This document shows, piece after piece, positions 8,743 through 16,989 of a DNA stretch of 64,000 nt. The notes beneath the pieces are model-generated. The model was not told where the DNA came from. It was given only the letters and a program-made list of their open reading frames with translations, and did no database searches. Each line of letters starts with the position of its first letter. Position 1 is the first letter of the stretch. This DNA comes from Fulvivirga ulvae (lineage in GTDB: Bacteria > Bacteroidota > Bacteroidia > Cytophagales > Cyclobacteriaceae), in the NCBI RefSeq assembly GCF_021389975.1, contig NZ_CP089981.1, positions 5,605,501-5,669,500 of the forward strand, written 5' to 3'. A program made the position numbers and the translations under genes.

Positions 8743-9567
8743 ATGAGACTTGTACAGTTATCCCGCAAATTAGGAATTACCCAGAGTGAAATCATTAAGT
8801 TTTTATCAAAAAAAGGCATCCTGAATATTGAAGGTAGCAATGCCAAAATTGATGACAGGGCACTGGCTGTTGTGATGGAGCACTTTGGAAAATCAAGTGA
8901 TATCACAATCGAAAATGCTGATGAGGATTCTGCTGAGAAACCGGTACAAGTTAAGGCGGTAGAAACCAAAAAAACATACCACCAGGAAGATAAGCAAACT
9001 GCCATAGCCTCTGACAAGCAGGAAACGGAAGAAATTGTGCAAGCTGAAGCAAACCTACCTGATGAAAAGCCCGCGCAAAAACTAGCTGAAAACAGAGCTC
9101 CTGAGCCTGGTGAAGTTGAAGTTATCCGTGCAAAAAAGATAAAGCTGGAGGGCATTAAAGTTCTGGGCAAAATTGACCTTCCCGAACCTGTAAAAAAAGA
9201 AAAGGATGAGGCGCCGGAAAAGAGCATTACAGAGAGAAAAACAAGACAAAAAAGAAACACTGGAGAGACAAACAGCAAAAAAAACTATCGCAAGCCTAAA
9301 AGACAGGAAACCTTTGAGCAAAGGCAGAAACGTCAGGAAAGAGAGGCTCAACGAAAGAAAAAAGAAAGAGAGAAAAAGCTAAAAAAGAAAAAAAAGGAAT
9401 ATTACGAGCAACTCGTAAAGTCTGAACAAAACAAGCCGAAGGCTGTAGCAAAACCCCGAAAGAAAAAAAAGAAAGTAACAGAAGCTTCTATAGTAAAAAA
9501 GAAAGTCGTTTATCACAAGAATCCTATCATAAGGCTATGGGCCTGGTTAAATGGCCGATACGATTAA
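8743..9567 (+). CDS. free-standing IF-2 N-terminal-domain-like protein, highly charged
   Basis: A 274-residue soluble protein. Residues 1-50 (start MRLVQLSRKLGITQSEIIKF) read as the helical IF2_N module of translation initiation factor IF-2. Residues 55-135 are an acidic Glu/Lys/Ala-rich linker, and IKVLGKIDLPEP near residue 140 also recalls the linker that precedes the G domain in Bacteroidota IF-2. The remaining half is extremely Lys/Arg-rich and would bind nucleic acid or ribosomes. No GTPase motif is present, and the frame ends cleanly at 9567, so it is not simply a broken infB within this window. The next gene starts 67 bp later and may be cotranscribed. The function is unknown; a role at the ribosome is inference. 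Confidence 0.75.
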   Translation: MRLVQLSRKLGITQSEIIKFLSKKGILNIEGSNAKIDDRALAVVMEHFGKSSDITIENADEDSAEKPVQVKAVETKKTYHQEDKQTAIASDKQETEEIVQAEANLPDEKPAQKLAENRAPEPGEVEVIRAKKIKLEGIKVLGKIDLPEPVKKEKDEAPEKSITERKTRQKRNTGETNSKKNYRKPKRQETFEQRQKRQEREAQRKKKEREKKLKKKKKEYYEQLVKSEQNKPKAVAKPRKKKKKVTEASIVKKKVVYHKNPIIRLWAWLNGRYD

Positions 9568-9633
9568 CCAATATTCTGACTCCCTTTCCGTTAATAACTT
9601 ATTGATTACTCTATTTATTAGCATATTGGCAAC

Positions 9634-11625
9634 ATGAAAAAAATTATTATACTGGTAATGGTGGTCATCGTTGCCGGAAGCCTTTTTTATTTCCTGTACT
9701 GGTCACCGGTCTATCGCATAAAACCCATTAACCTCATACCCTCTCAGGCAGCCTTTATTCTGGCAAGCAGCCGCCCGATTGATAGCTGGAAAGAACTTAG
9801 TGAGAGCGACATTTGGAAGCACCTTAAAAAGAACCCTCAGTTTGCTGAAATAACTGATAATGCTAATTATCTTGATTCTCTCTTTTTAGCCAACGAGTGG
9901 CTGGACTTTGTTGGCAACAAAGAGCTCTTAATAGCAGCCCATCCGGTGCAGGACACTTATGATTACCTCTATGTAATGGATCTGGCCCGGGCCTCCCGCC
10001 TTCAAAACATCAGATATTATATGCAAAACCTGGTAGACGAAAGCTATAAAATCACCTACAGGAAGTATGAGGGCATCGAGATCACCGAACTTTATGATAT
10101 TGTCGAAAAAGAAACGCTGTACCTTTCGTTTATTGAGAATCTGCTGGTTATTTCCTACTCACCTGCTTTAGTTGAAGCTGTCATCCGCCAGCACATTGAT
10201 CCTGAACAGAATGACCGGTATTTTCTTGAAATCACTGATCAACTTGGCTTCAGGGGTTTGCTACGCGCTTACGTAAACCTCAATGGCTTTATGGAGTATC
10301 TCGGACAATTCGCGCTTGACAATCCGTCAATGGACATGATAGCTACGAGCCTTAGATATGGTGGCTTTGCCCTTAACCTTGATGATAGCAAGCTAGAGCT
10401 AGGTGGAATTACTAATATTAACGACACCGTCAATTCCTACGTAAAAGCATTATACTCTTCAGGGGAAGGTCCTCACGAATTTTTAAAAGTCATCCCGCAA
10501 AGTTCTCCGTATTTTGTAAGCCTCGGTTTTAAGGACTTCGCATCTTTTGTAGAAAACCTGGAAGCTACACTTAAAGCGAGCCCCGAACAGGAAAAGGCCT
10601 ATTTGGAAAACAGGGATTTGGTAGAGGGATTCCTGAAAATTGATCTCCACGAGGTTTTCATTAATTGGGTAGATAATGAGGCTGTAATGTTACAAGCCAG
10701 TGCAAGCAGCAAGACTGGTATCGGCGAATATGCACTCTTGCTAAAAACAAAGGACATTGAACAGGCAAAAGCAGGACTTGACAAGATCAGGCAGCAGATA
10801 AAGAAGAAAACACCGGTAAAAGTAAAAAGTGTTTCCTATAAAGGTCATGAAATTCATTATATGGCCATGAAGGGCTTTTTCAAAGTGTTTTTAGGGAAGC
10901 TTTTTGATAAATTTGATAAGCCGTACTACAGTACAGTTGGTGACTGGGTAATATTCAGTAATCACCCGCATACATTGAAAAATATTATTGACTCGATAGA
11001 AGATGAAACTACGCTTTTTTACAACAGTGAATTCCAGGAACACTACGATGGCCTGAAAGAAAGCACTTCTGTATTCGCATATGTCAATATGCCAGATCTT
11101 TTTGATGACCTGCGTCCTTTAATGGAACTGGAGGATTGGAGAGGTATGGAAAAAAATAAGGAATATATCACATGTTTTAACCGTATGAGTTTGCAGCTTT
11201 CACCACAGGAAGGTGACATTTTCCATACTGCGTTTTACTCTTCATTTGAAGTACCGTCTGCTTCCGGAAAAACCGGGCAAAAGACATTACCGGCTATAGT
11301 GCCGAAGCATGAAATTCCCGACAAAGTGCTCACCTGGGAGGAAACTTATGAAAACGAACTGAAAGACGTTGACCGTATCGTAGTGCCTGACCTATCCAAG
11401 GATGAGCACAAAGCCTATTATGAGAATGGCAACCTGAAATATGAAGTAGACCTTAAAAACGGATGGAAGCATGGCCGGTTTGAAAGCTACTTTGAAAACG
11501 GTACCGCACAGTTTAAAGGCAGGTACAAAAATGACAAGAAAGACGGTACCTGGAAAGTTTATGACGAGCACGGCGAACTGATCACGAAAATAAAGTATGA
11601 CGAAGGTATGCGTGAAGAAGATTAA
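9634..11625 (+). CDS. DUF3352-like membrane-anchored protein with C-terminal MORN-type repeats
   Basis: A 663-residue protein with one N-terminal membrane anchor or uncleaved signal (residues 3-25, IIILVMVVIVAG) and a large exported region. The body (about 35-545), with LIPSQAAFILASSRPIDSW near the start and repeated long alpha/beta modules, resembles DUF3352-type proteins of unknown function. The last 75 residues hold three antitoxin-YwqK/MORN-like strands of the pattern YYENGNLKYE, YFENGTAQFKG and YKNDKKDGTWKVYDEHG. No enzyme motif is seen. It follows the IF-2-like gene by 67 bp in the same direction. It could act as a periplasmic scaffold or quality-control factor, but nothing in the sequence proves that. 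Confidence 0.75.
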   Translation: MKKIIILVMVVIVAGSLFYFLYWSPVYRIKPINLIPSQAAFILASSRPIDSWKELSESDIWKHLKKNPQFAEITDNANYLDSLFLANEWLDFVGNKELLIAAHPVQDTYDYLYVMDLARASRLQNIRYYMQNLVDESYKITYRKYEGIEITELYDIVEKETLYLSFIENLLVISYSPALVEAVIRQHIDPEQNDRYFLEITDQLGFRGLLRAYVNLNGFMEYLGQFALDNPSMDMIATSLRYGGFALNLDDSKLELGGITNINDTVNSYVKALYSSGEGPHEFLKVIPQSSPYFVSLGFKDFASFVENLEATLKASPEQEKAYLENRDLVEGFLKIDLHEVFINWVDNEAVMLQASASSKTGIGEYALLLKTKDIEQAKAGLDKIRQQIKKKTPVKVKSVSYKGHEIHYMAMKGFFKVFLGKLFDKFDKPYYSTVGDWVIFSNHPHTLKNIIDSIEDETTLFYNSEFQEHYDGLKESTSVFAYVNMPDLFDDLRPLMELEDWRGMEKNKEYITCFNRMSLQLSPQEGDIFHTAFYSSFEVPSASGKTGQKTLPAIVPKHEIPDKVLTWEETYENELKDVDRIVVPDLSKDEHKAYYENGNLKYEVDLKNGWKHGRFESYFENGTAQFKGRYKNDKKDGTWKVYDEHGELITKIKYDEGMREED

Positions 11626-11627
11626 AA

Positions 11628-11658
11628 CTTATTGAGGACCTTAAAGGCCCCCAATAAG
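11628..11658. terminator. bidirectional terminator-like hairpin between convergent genes
   Basis: A 15-base arm pairs with 15 bases (13 matches) around a very tight loop, directly after the stop of the DUF3352-like gene. On the minus strand the hairpin is followed by TTTT, so it can also end the lanthipeptide-like transcript. Confidence 0.55.
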
Positions 11659-11685
11659 CTGCCTAAACTATTTATGAAGAAAAAA

Positions 11686-11928
11686 TTACCAGAAAATTAT
11701 TGTTTCTGTTTTAGGGTTAAATGTAGTCGTTCCCCCACACAAAGGCCCCTCCTGAGTAGCACAAAACTGCGAAGGGCAAAACTCCGTGGGACACCTGCAA
11801 GCCGAGATGCCAGTATCACAAAAAGCGCTGACCAGCACCCCGCCCTTAACAGTTTGCTGAGATTGTCCGTCAACATCTGTAACAAAGCTCTTCACTTTTA
11901 AATCATCAAGTTTAAATTTCTTTTTCAT
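11686..11928 (-). CDS. lanthipeptide-like (pinensin-type) RiPP precursor peptide
   Basis: An 80-residue peptide with two parts. The leader has FKLDDLKVKSFVT (residues 5-17), the K-L-x-x-L-x-V-x-SFVT signature of class I lanthipeptide precursors from Bacteroidota (pinensin type). A Gly-Gly at 29-30 could be the cleavage site. The following 50 residues carry six Cys (37, 44, 46, 51, 56, 64) and about eleven Ser/Thr, as needed for lanthionine rings. It ends in an aromatic IIFW. The ATG at 11926-11928 is clear. No LanB/LanC, LanM, protease or C39 exporter gene is in the window, so the precursor stands alone between a convergent gene and cydA. A disulfide-bonded small secreted protein is the alternative. 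Confidence 0.7.
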   Translation of the reverse strand: MKKKFKLDDLKVKSFVTDVDGQSQQTVKGGVLVSAFCDTGISACRCPTEFCPSQFCATQEGPLCGGTTTFNPKTETIIFW

Positions 11929-12244
11929 AGGTTTAGATTTTGCATTATTCCCCTACTCGTTTTGCAAGACCATTCTGAAGATCTAAGGTTTTTCGGGTTC
12001 CTCCTGACCATTAGTTGAATCATGCTTCCAATCGTTACCGCTTTACACATTTTTTATTTTATTTCATATCTGGCAGAACAGATCTTTTAAAGACTATATA
12101 TGCCATTCTCAACTTAGGTCCGGTTCTTAAAATTAGTTTTCAAAAACCCTGTTTTTCTGCCCTTTAAAATGCCAATTACTTCATAACTTTAGCTCCATCA
12201 AACCGCTGGCACCCGACAACGTGCCAGACTAAAACGAAAGGATT
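11929..12244. promoter_or_regulatory. divergent intergenic region upstream of cydA and the RiPP precursor
   Basis: These 316 bases separate two divergent start codons and should hold both promoters. TAACTTTA at 12184-12191 is one base off the TAnnTTTG -7 box and would give a leader of about 45 bases for cydA. AAAGGA lies 5 bases before the cydA ATG as a possible ribosome-binding site. No protein-like frame was found. Confidence 0.45.
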
Positions 12245-13585
12245 ATGGATGACCTGATGGCTGCACGGTCGCAAATGGCCTTATCTCTCGGATTTCATAT
12301 CATTTTTGCGTGTATAGGCATGGTAATGCCTTTTTTTATGGCAACATCGCACTTTTTCTATCTTAAGACAGGTGATCTGAATCATAAAAATCTCACTAAA
12401 GCATGGAGTAAAGGAGTTGCTATATTCTTTGTTACAGGTGCTGTGTCGGGCACCATGCTTTCTTTCGAGCTGGGCCTGCTTTGGCCTAAATTTATGGAAC
12501 ATGCAGGCCCTATCTTTGGGATGCCATTTTCACTTGAAGGAACAGCTTTTTTTATTGAAGCTATAGCTATTGGATTTTTCCTGTATGGCTGGGACAGGTT
12601 TAACCCCTGGTTTCACTGGGTTACCGGTTTAATCGTTGGTATTAGCGGGTTGGCTTCGGGTATTTTAGTAGTAGCAGCTAATGGGTGGATGAACAGTCCT
12701 TCGGGTTTTGATTATGTTGACGGTAAATATATAAATATTGACCCTATCGCGGCCATGTTTAATGATGCATGGTTTACGCAGGCCTTACATATGACCATCG
12801 CTGCTTTTGTAGCAACGGGCTTTGCTGTAGCTGGTATTCATGCCCTTATGCTGCTAAAGGGCAGAAACGTAGCTTTTCATGTTAAGGCATTTAAAATAGC
12901 TATTATTTTCGGAGGCATAGCAGCGATTATCCAGCCTGTTTCAGGTGATATATCAGCCAAGGACATAGCCAAACGACAGCCCGCCAAACTAGCCGCTATG
13001 GAGTCGCATTTTGAGACTACAAAACGTGCTCCTTTGCTGATAGGTGGTATCCCCGATGAAAAAAACAAAACCGTTGATTATGCTATAGAAATTCCCGGGG
13101 CACTCAGTTTTTTGGCCCATGGAGACTTTGACGCAACTGTTATTGGCCTGGACCAGATTCCGGAAGAGAATCATCCGCCTGTTTTGGTAACACACCTGGC
13201 TTTTCAAATTATGGTAATAGCCGGTATGATCATGGTAGGGCTGGGTCTGCTGTACTTCTTTGCTGCATGGCGAAGGAAAAGCTGGCTGAACAAAAAGTGG
13301 TTTCTGACGCTGTTTGTCGCCGCTACGCCGCTTGGCTTTATCGCCGTTGAGGCCGGGTGGACTGTTACAGAGGTAGGCCGGCAGCCCTGGATCTTGTATG
13401 GTTTTATGAAAACCAGTGAGGCATTAACGCCAATGCCAGGCATTACCTATTCCTTTCTCATATTCACATTGGTATATCTCTCATTATCAGCCATTGTTAT
13501 CTTTCTGCTTTACAGACAGATCAAGTCTGTGCCTGAGCTATATTCTGACAATCATTCTAAGAAATCGGCAGAGCCAACTCAATAG
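12245..13585 (+). CDS. cydA: cytochrome bd ubiquinol oxidase subunit I
   Basis: A 446-residue membrane protein with about nine helices. It carries LSLGFHIIFACIG with His18, the expected haem b595/d-region ligand. A GLDQIPEENHPP segment lies in the quinol-binding Q loop, and the family signature GRQPW is near residue 380. The loop is short, placing it in the short-Q-loop group that also includes cyanide-insensitive oxidases. It oxidises quinol and reduces oxygen to water in the inner membrane, giving high-affinity or stress-resistant respiration. It is followed 3 bp later by cydB. No CydX-like small subunit and no cydDC genes are visible nearby. Confidence 0.96.
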   Translation: MDDLMAARSQMALSLGFHIIFACIGMVMPFFMATSHFFYLKTGDLNHKNLTKAWSKGVAIFFVTGAVSGTMLSFELGLLWPKFMEHAGPIFGMPFSLEGTAFFIEAIAIGFFLYGWDRFNPWFHWVTGLIVGISGLASGILVVAANGWMNSPSGFDYVDGKYINIDPIAAMFNDAWFTQALHMTIAAFVATGFAVAGIHALMLLKGRNVAFHVKAFKIAIIFGGIAAIIQPVSGDISAKDIAKRQPAKLAAMESHFETTKRAPLLIGGIPDEKNKTVDYAIEIPGALSFLAHGDFDATVIGLDQIPEENHPPVLVTHLAFQIMVIAGMIMVGLGLLYFFAAWRRKSWLNKKWFLTLFVAATPLGFIAVEAGWTVTEVGRQPWILYGFMKTSEALTPMPGITYSFLIFTLVYLSLSAIVIFLLYRQIKSVPELYSDNHSKKSAEPTQ

Positions 13586-13588
13586 CCT

Positions 13589-14611
13589 ATGTTATACGTT
13601 GTTATTATATTTCTGTGCTTATCCATATTGTTGTATCTCCTGCTGGGAGGGGCAGACTTTGGTGCAGGTATACTAGAGCTGATCACTAAAAGTGAACTCA
13701 GGCAAAACACCCGAATGCTCACCTATAAAACTATAGGTCCTGTATGGGAAGCAAACCATATGTGGCTGATCATTATCATAGTTATCCTGTTTGTGGGTTT
13801 CCCTCCTATTTATTCCGCACTTTCTATTTACCTGCATATCCCGCTGCTGTTTATGCTTCTTGGCATCATCGGAAGAGGTACTGCGTTTGTTTTCAGGCAC
13901 TACGATGCTGTAAAAGACGATATGCAAAAGGTTTATAACCTTATATTTACTTACTCAAGCTTTATCACGCCATTCTTTCTTGGCGTAATAGCCGGCGCTA
14001 TGGTATCAGGCGATATTAACCCGGAGGCAACCAATTTCTTCGATCTTTATATTGCACCATGGACAAGCTTTTTCGCGATCTCTGTCGGCATATTTACCGT
14101 GTCGATATGCGGCTTTCTGGCTGCTGTTTATCTTTCCGGAGAAGAAACTGATCAGCATATCAGGCGGGTTTTCATACGCAAAGCGCGTTTGCTGAATATA
14201 GCCACTGTAGTATCCGGAGGGCTGGTATTTTTTGCAGCTTATATTGACGGTCTCTCCCTCATGATTGAACTGATTACTCAACCCGTAACCCTGATTATAC
14301 TGGTTTTGGCCTCACTTTCCCTCTGGTTGCTCTGGCACTTCCTGAATAAGCAAAAAACCAATCAACAAAAGGCCGTTGCCAGCCGGTTGGTTGCTGGTTT
14401 CCAGATTACAATGATCTTGTTAGCTCTGGGCTACCACTATTTCCCCGATTTTCTGATCATGCATAACGGCGTGAATTTATCGCTCTTCAATTCTGCAGCT
14501 GTTGGCAAACCCATTACCACCCTTGCCTGGGCACTTATACTTGGGAGCATTTTCATCCTGCCTTCTCTCTTTTACCTCATATACAGTTTTCAGAAAGAAC
14601 CGGAGAGTTAA
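13589..14611 (+). CDS. cydB: cytochrome bd ubiquinol oxidase subunit II
   Basis: A 340-residue integral membrane protein with about eight to nine helices. The family signatures GGADFGAGILEL near the N-terminus and IGPVWEANHMWLIIIIVILFV (shown only in part: PVWEANH) are present. It forms the heterodimer with CydA. The start ATG lies 3 bp after the cydA stop, so translation is probably coupled. It is convergent with the DUF58 gene at 14670, with a 58 bp gap and no obvious terminator. Length is normal for the family. Confidence 0.95.
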   Translation: MLYVVIIFLCLSILLYLLLGGADFGAGILELITKSELRQNTRMLTYKTIGPVWEANHMWLIIIIVILFVGFPPIYSALSIYLHIPLLFMLLGIIGRGTAFVFRHYDAVKDDMQKVYNLIFTYSSFITPFFLGVIAGAMVSGDINPEATNFFDLYIAPWTSFFAISVGIFTVSICGFLAAVYLSGEETDQHIRRVFIRKARLLNIATVVSGGLVFFAAYIDGLSLMIELITQPVTLIILVLASLSLWLLWHFLNKQKTNQQKAVASRLVAGFQITMILLALGYHYFPDFLIMHNGVNLSLFNSAAVGKPITTLAWALILGSIFILPSLFYLIYSFQKEPES

Positions 14612-14669
14612 AGAACTGCAAAACGAAGCAATAGTGGCTTATGTATCAGCCGACAGTTTAGCGGGAAAT

Positions 14670-16001
14670 TTATATCATCCCTCTGCTTTTCAGTTCCAGG
14701 TATTTGTTGATGGCATTAATGGACAGGTTTTCCGGTCTGGTAAAAATATGCTGAATACCATAATGGCTCAGCTCATTGGTAATCTGCTCTCTGTCAGAGG
14801 CTATCTTATGGGCAATGGTTTTATAATAAATATCTTTAAGGGTTTTCTTTTCAGCGCTGTAATAGTTTATGAGCTCCTTGTTTTCAAAAACAACCACCAC
14901 CAGCAAGTGAAGTTTATTTATTTTTCTTAATACAGGCAGAACTCGCTCCAGAGAATGTACACTTTCAAAATTGGTAAACAGGAATATTAAACTTCGTCCC
15001 CTCAATGTCCTTCTCAGCACGGTATACATTTTCTCATAATTGGCATCCAGCCTGCTCTCTTCCTCCCTGTAAAGTGCCTCCAGGATCTTCTTTAGCTGAC
15101 TCCTGCTTCGATCGGCCTTGATTATACTTCCAATGCTATCAGAAAAAGTAATTAATCCCGCTTTATCCTGCTTCTGGAGCGATGTATTGGTAATAACTAA
15201 ACTCGAGTTAACCGAATAATCCAGCAGGCTGAGTCCGTTAAAAGGCATCTTCATATATCGGCTTTTATCTATAAGACAATACACTTGCTGCGCTTTTTCA
15301 TCCGTATAGCTATTCACCATCAGCTTATAGGCTCGGGAGGTGGCCTTCCAGTTCATGCTTTTATAGTCATCTCCGATGGTATATTCTTTTATCTGCTCAA
15401 ATTCGTAGCTATGACCGATACGCCTGATCTTTTTAATGCCAAAATTTGAGGTCACGCTCATAGCAGCTTTGAGTTCATACTTCTTCATGTCAATAATAGA
15501 AGGGTAAACAGCAACATTCTCCTCAAGATCAAAAGATATTCGTCTTTGAACCAGGCCTATAACGGAAGTAGCAAATAAGTGAATTTTCCCAAAGTTGTAT
15601 TGCCCCCTCACCAGCGGACGAACAGTATATACAAGTTGCTCCTTTCCTCCCGCAGATAAACGGATATTTTCAGCAAAGTCTCTTCTCTGAAGCTGGTAGG
15701 GAAGCTCATCTATGACTTCAAGCGATAAGGGTATCAATGCCATACTTTTGACCCTGATGATCACCTCATTTTCATTTCCCAATGAGAGCAACCTGGATGT
15801 ACTGCGTACACAGGTAAATCTTACCGATTTGCCATGCAATAAGAGTATGTCGGTTATTATCACCGCTACAAAAGCTACCATAGCCGTTTTGGCAATTGCG
15901 GTAAATACTGGCCAGGGAAAACCCAGAATAAATAAAAGTATAACTCCGCCCGACAAAAGGAAGAATCTCGTTGGAAGATATAGATCCCTTATTCCTCTCA
16001 C
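14670..16001 (-). CDS. DUF58 domain protein (last gene of the MoxR operon)
   Basis: A 443-residue protein with two hydrophobic helices in the first 50 residues, followed by a beta-rich region. The DUF58 signature GDDYKSMNWKATSRAYKLMV lies at about 210-230, with a von Willebrand A-like strand CLIDKSRYM after it. The metal-site motif is partly degenerate (DKSRYM rather than DxSxS). It starts with GTG at 16001, overlapping the MoxR stop by four bases (GTGA), so the two are translationally coupled. DUF58 proteins work with MoxR ATPases in envelope or complex assembly. The exact target here is unknown. Confidence 0.92.
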   Translation of the reverse strand: MRGIRDLYLPTRFFLLSGGVILLFILGFPWPVFTAIAKTAMVAFVAVIITDILLLHGKSVRFTCVRSTSRLLSLGNENEVIIRVKSMALIPLSLEVIDELPYQLQRRDFAENIRLSAGGKEQLVYTVRPLVRGQYNFGKIHLFATSVIGLVQRRISFDLEENVAVYPSIIDMKKYELKAAMSVTSNFGIKKIRRIGHSYEFEQIKEYTIGDDYKSMNWKATSRAYKLMVNSYTDEKAQQVYCLIDKSRYMKMPFNGLSLLDYSVNSSLVITNTSLQKQDKAGLITFSDSIGSIIKADRSRSQLKKILEALYREEESRLDANYEKMYTVLRRTLRGRSLIFLFTNFESVHSLERVLPVLRKINKLHLLVVVVFENKELINYYSAEKKTLKDIYYKTIAHKIASDREQITNELSHYGIQHIFTRPENLSINAINKYLELKSRGMI

Positions 16002-16987
16002 CTTGGCACCTCAACCTTTTTGATAATTTCGTCAATAACATCCTCGGGCTCCACCCCTTCCAATTCCCTGTCCGGGTTCAGAATAATACGATGATTCAGC
16101 ACCGCTTTGGATACAAACTTAACATCATCTGGAATCACAAAATCTCGGGCACTGATAGCCGCGACTGCTTTAGATGCCCGCATAAGTGCCAGTGAGGCTC
16201 TTGGGGAAGCTCCCAGGAAAAGATCACCATTATTGCGCGTATCGTGCACTATCTCTGCTATATAGTCCAGTATCTCATCTTTGATGTGGACTTTTTCAAT
16301 CAATGCTCCTGCTTCTTTAATATCCTTCTTTTTTAATACAGATTTTACGGCCTTCATAAGCTCAAGAGAAAAGTCGCTCCTAAACCTTCTCAGAATTGTT
16401 TTCTCATCGTTAAGACCAGGATAATCAAGCTTTATCTTAAAAAGAAACCTGTCCAACTGCGCCTCAGGAAGCTTATATGTGCCCTCCTGCTCTATGGGAT
16501 TTTGCGTGGCGATGATCATAAATGGAAAATCCATTTTATAGGTTGTCCCATCTACGGTTATCTGGCGCTCTTCCATCACCTCAAACAAGGCCGATTGCGT
16601 TTTAGCAGGTGCCCGATTAATTTCATCAATTAATACAATATTGGCAAAAACAGGGCCTTCATTAAATCTGAATTCCGAATCTTTCATATTAAAAACGGAA
16701 GTACCTACCACATCAGAGGGCATCAGGTCCGGAGTGAACTGTACCCTGCTGTATTTTACTGATAGTGTTTGAGCAAAGAGTTTGGCCCCCATGGTTTTTG
16801 CCAGACCGGGAACACCCTCAAGCAAAATGTGGCCTTGTGTAAATAAAGATACCAGCATCAGGTCGATCAGCTGGTCCTGTCCAACCAGTATTTTTTTTAT
16901 TTCCTGCCTTACAGCACTTACATTATTCTTAAACCTGATCAGTTCGTTATCCTCCTGCAGGCCTTCTTCCTGTAAATTTTCTTCCAT
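15998..16987 (-). CDS. MoxR-family AAA+ ATPase
   Basis: A 329-residue soluble AAA+ protein of normal MoxR length. Walker A is GVPGLAKT (Lys64-Thr65), Walker B is VLIDEINRAP (Asp121-Glu122) and sensor 1 is in QNPIEQEGTYKLPEAQLDRF. A helical lid domain follows with SPRASLALMR and VLNHRI. MoxR proteins use ATP to remodel or mature partner complexes, usually with VWA/DUF58 partners as here. It begins 2 bp after the DUF4350 gene stop and overlaps the DUF58 gene by four bases, placing it firmly in the operon. Confidence 0.95.
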   Translation of the reverse strand: MEENLQEEGLQEDNELIRFKNNVSAVRQEIKKILVGQDQLIDLMLVSLFTQGHILLEGVPGLAKTMGAKLFAQTLSVKYSRVQFTPDLMPSDVVGTSVFNMKDSEFRFNEGPVFANIVLIDEINRAPAKTQSALFEVMEERQITVDGTTYKMDFPFMIIATQNPIEQEGTYKLPEAQLDRFLFKIKLDYPGLNDEKTILRRFRSDFSLELMKAVKSVLKKKDIKEAGALIEKVHIKDEILDYIAEIVHDTRNNGDLFLGASPRASLALMRASKAVAAISARDFVIPDDVKFVSKAVLNHRIILNPDRELEGVEPEDVIDEIIKKVEVPR

Positions 16988-16989
16988 TT

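Noticed and set aside
11632..11901. Open frame of 89 codons on the plus strand opposite the lanthipeptide-like gene
   Set aside because: It is a mirror of the minus-strand gene with no signal, domain or plausible start, while the minus frame has a recognisable leader.
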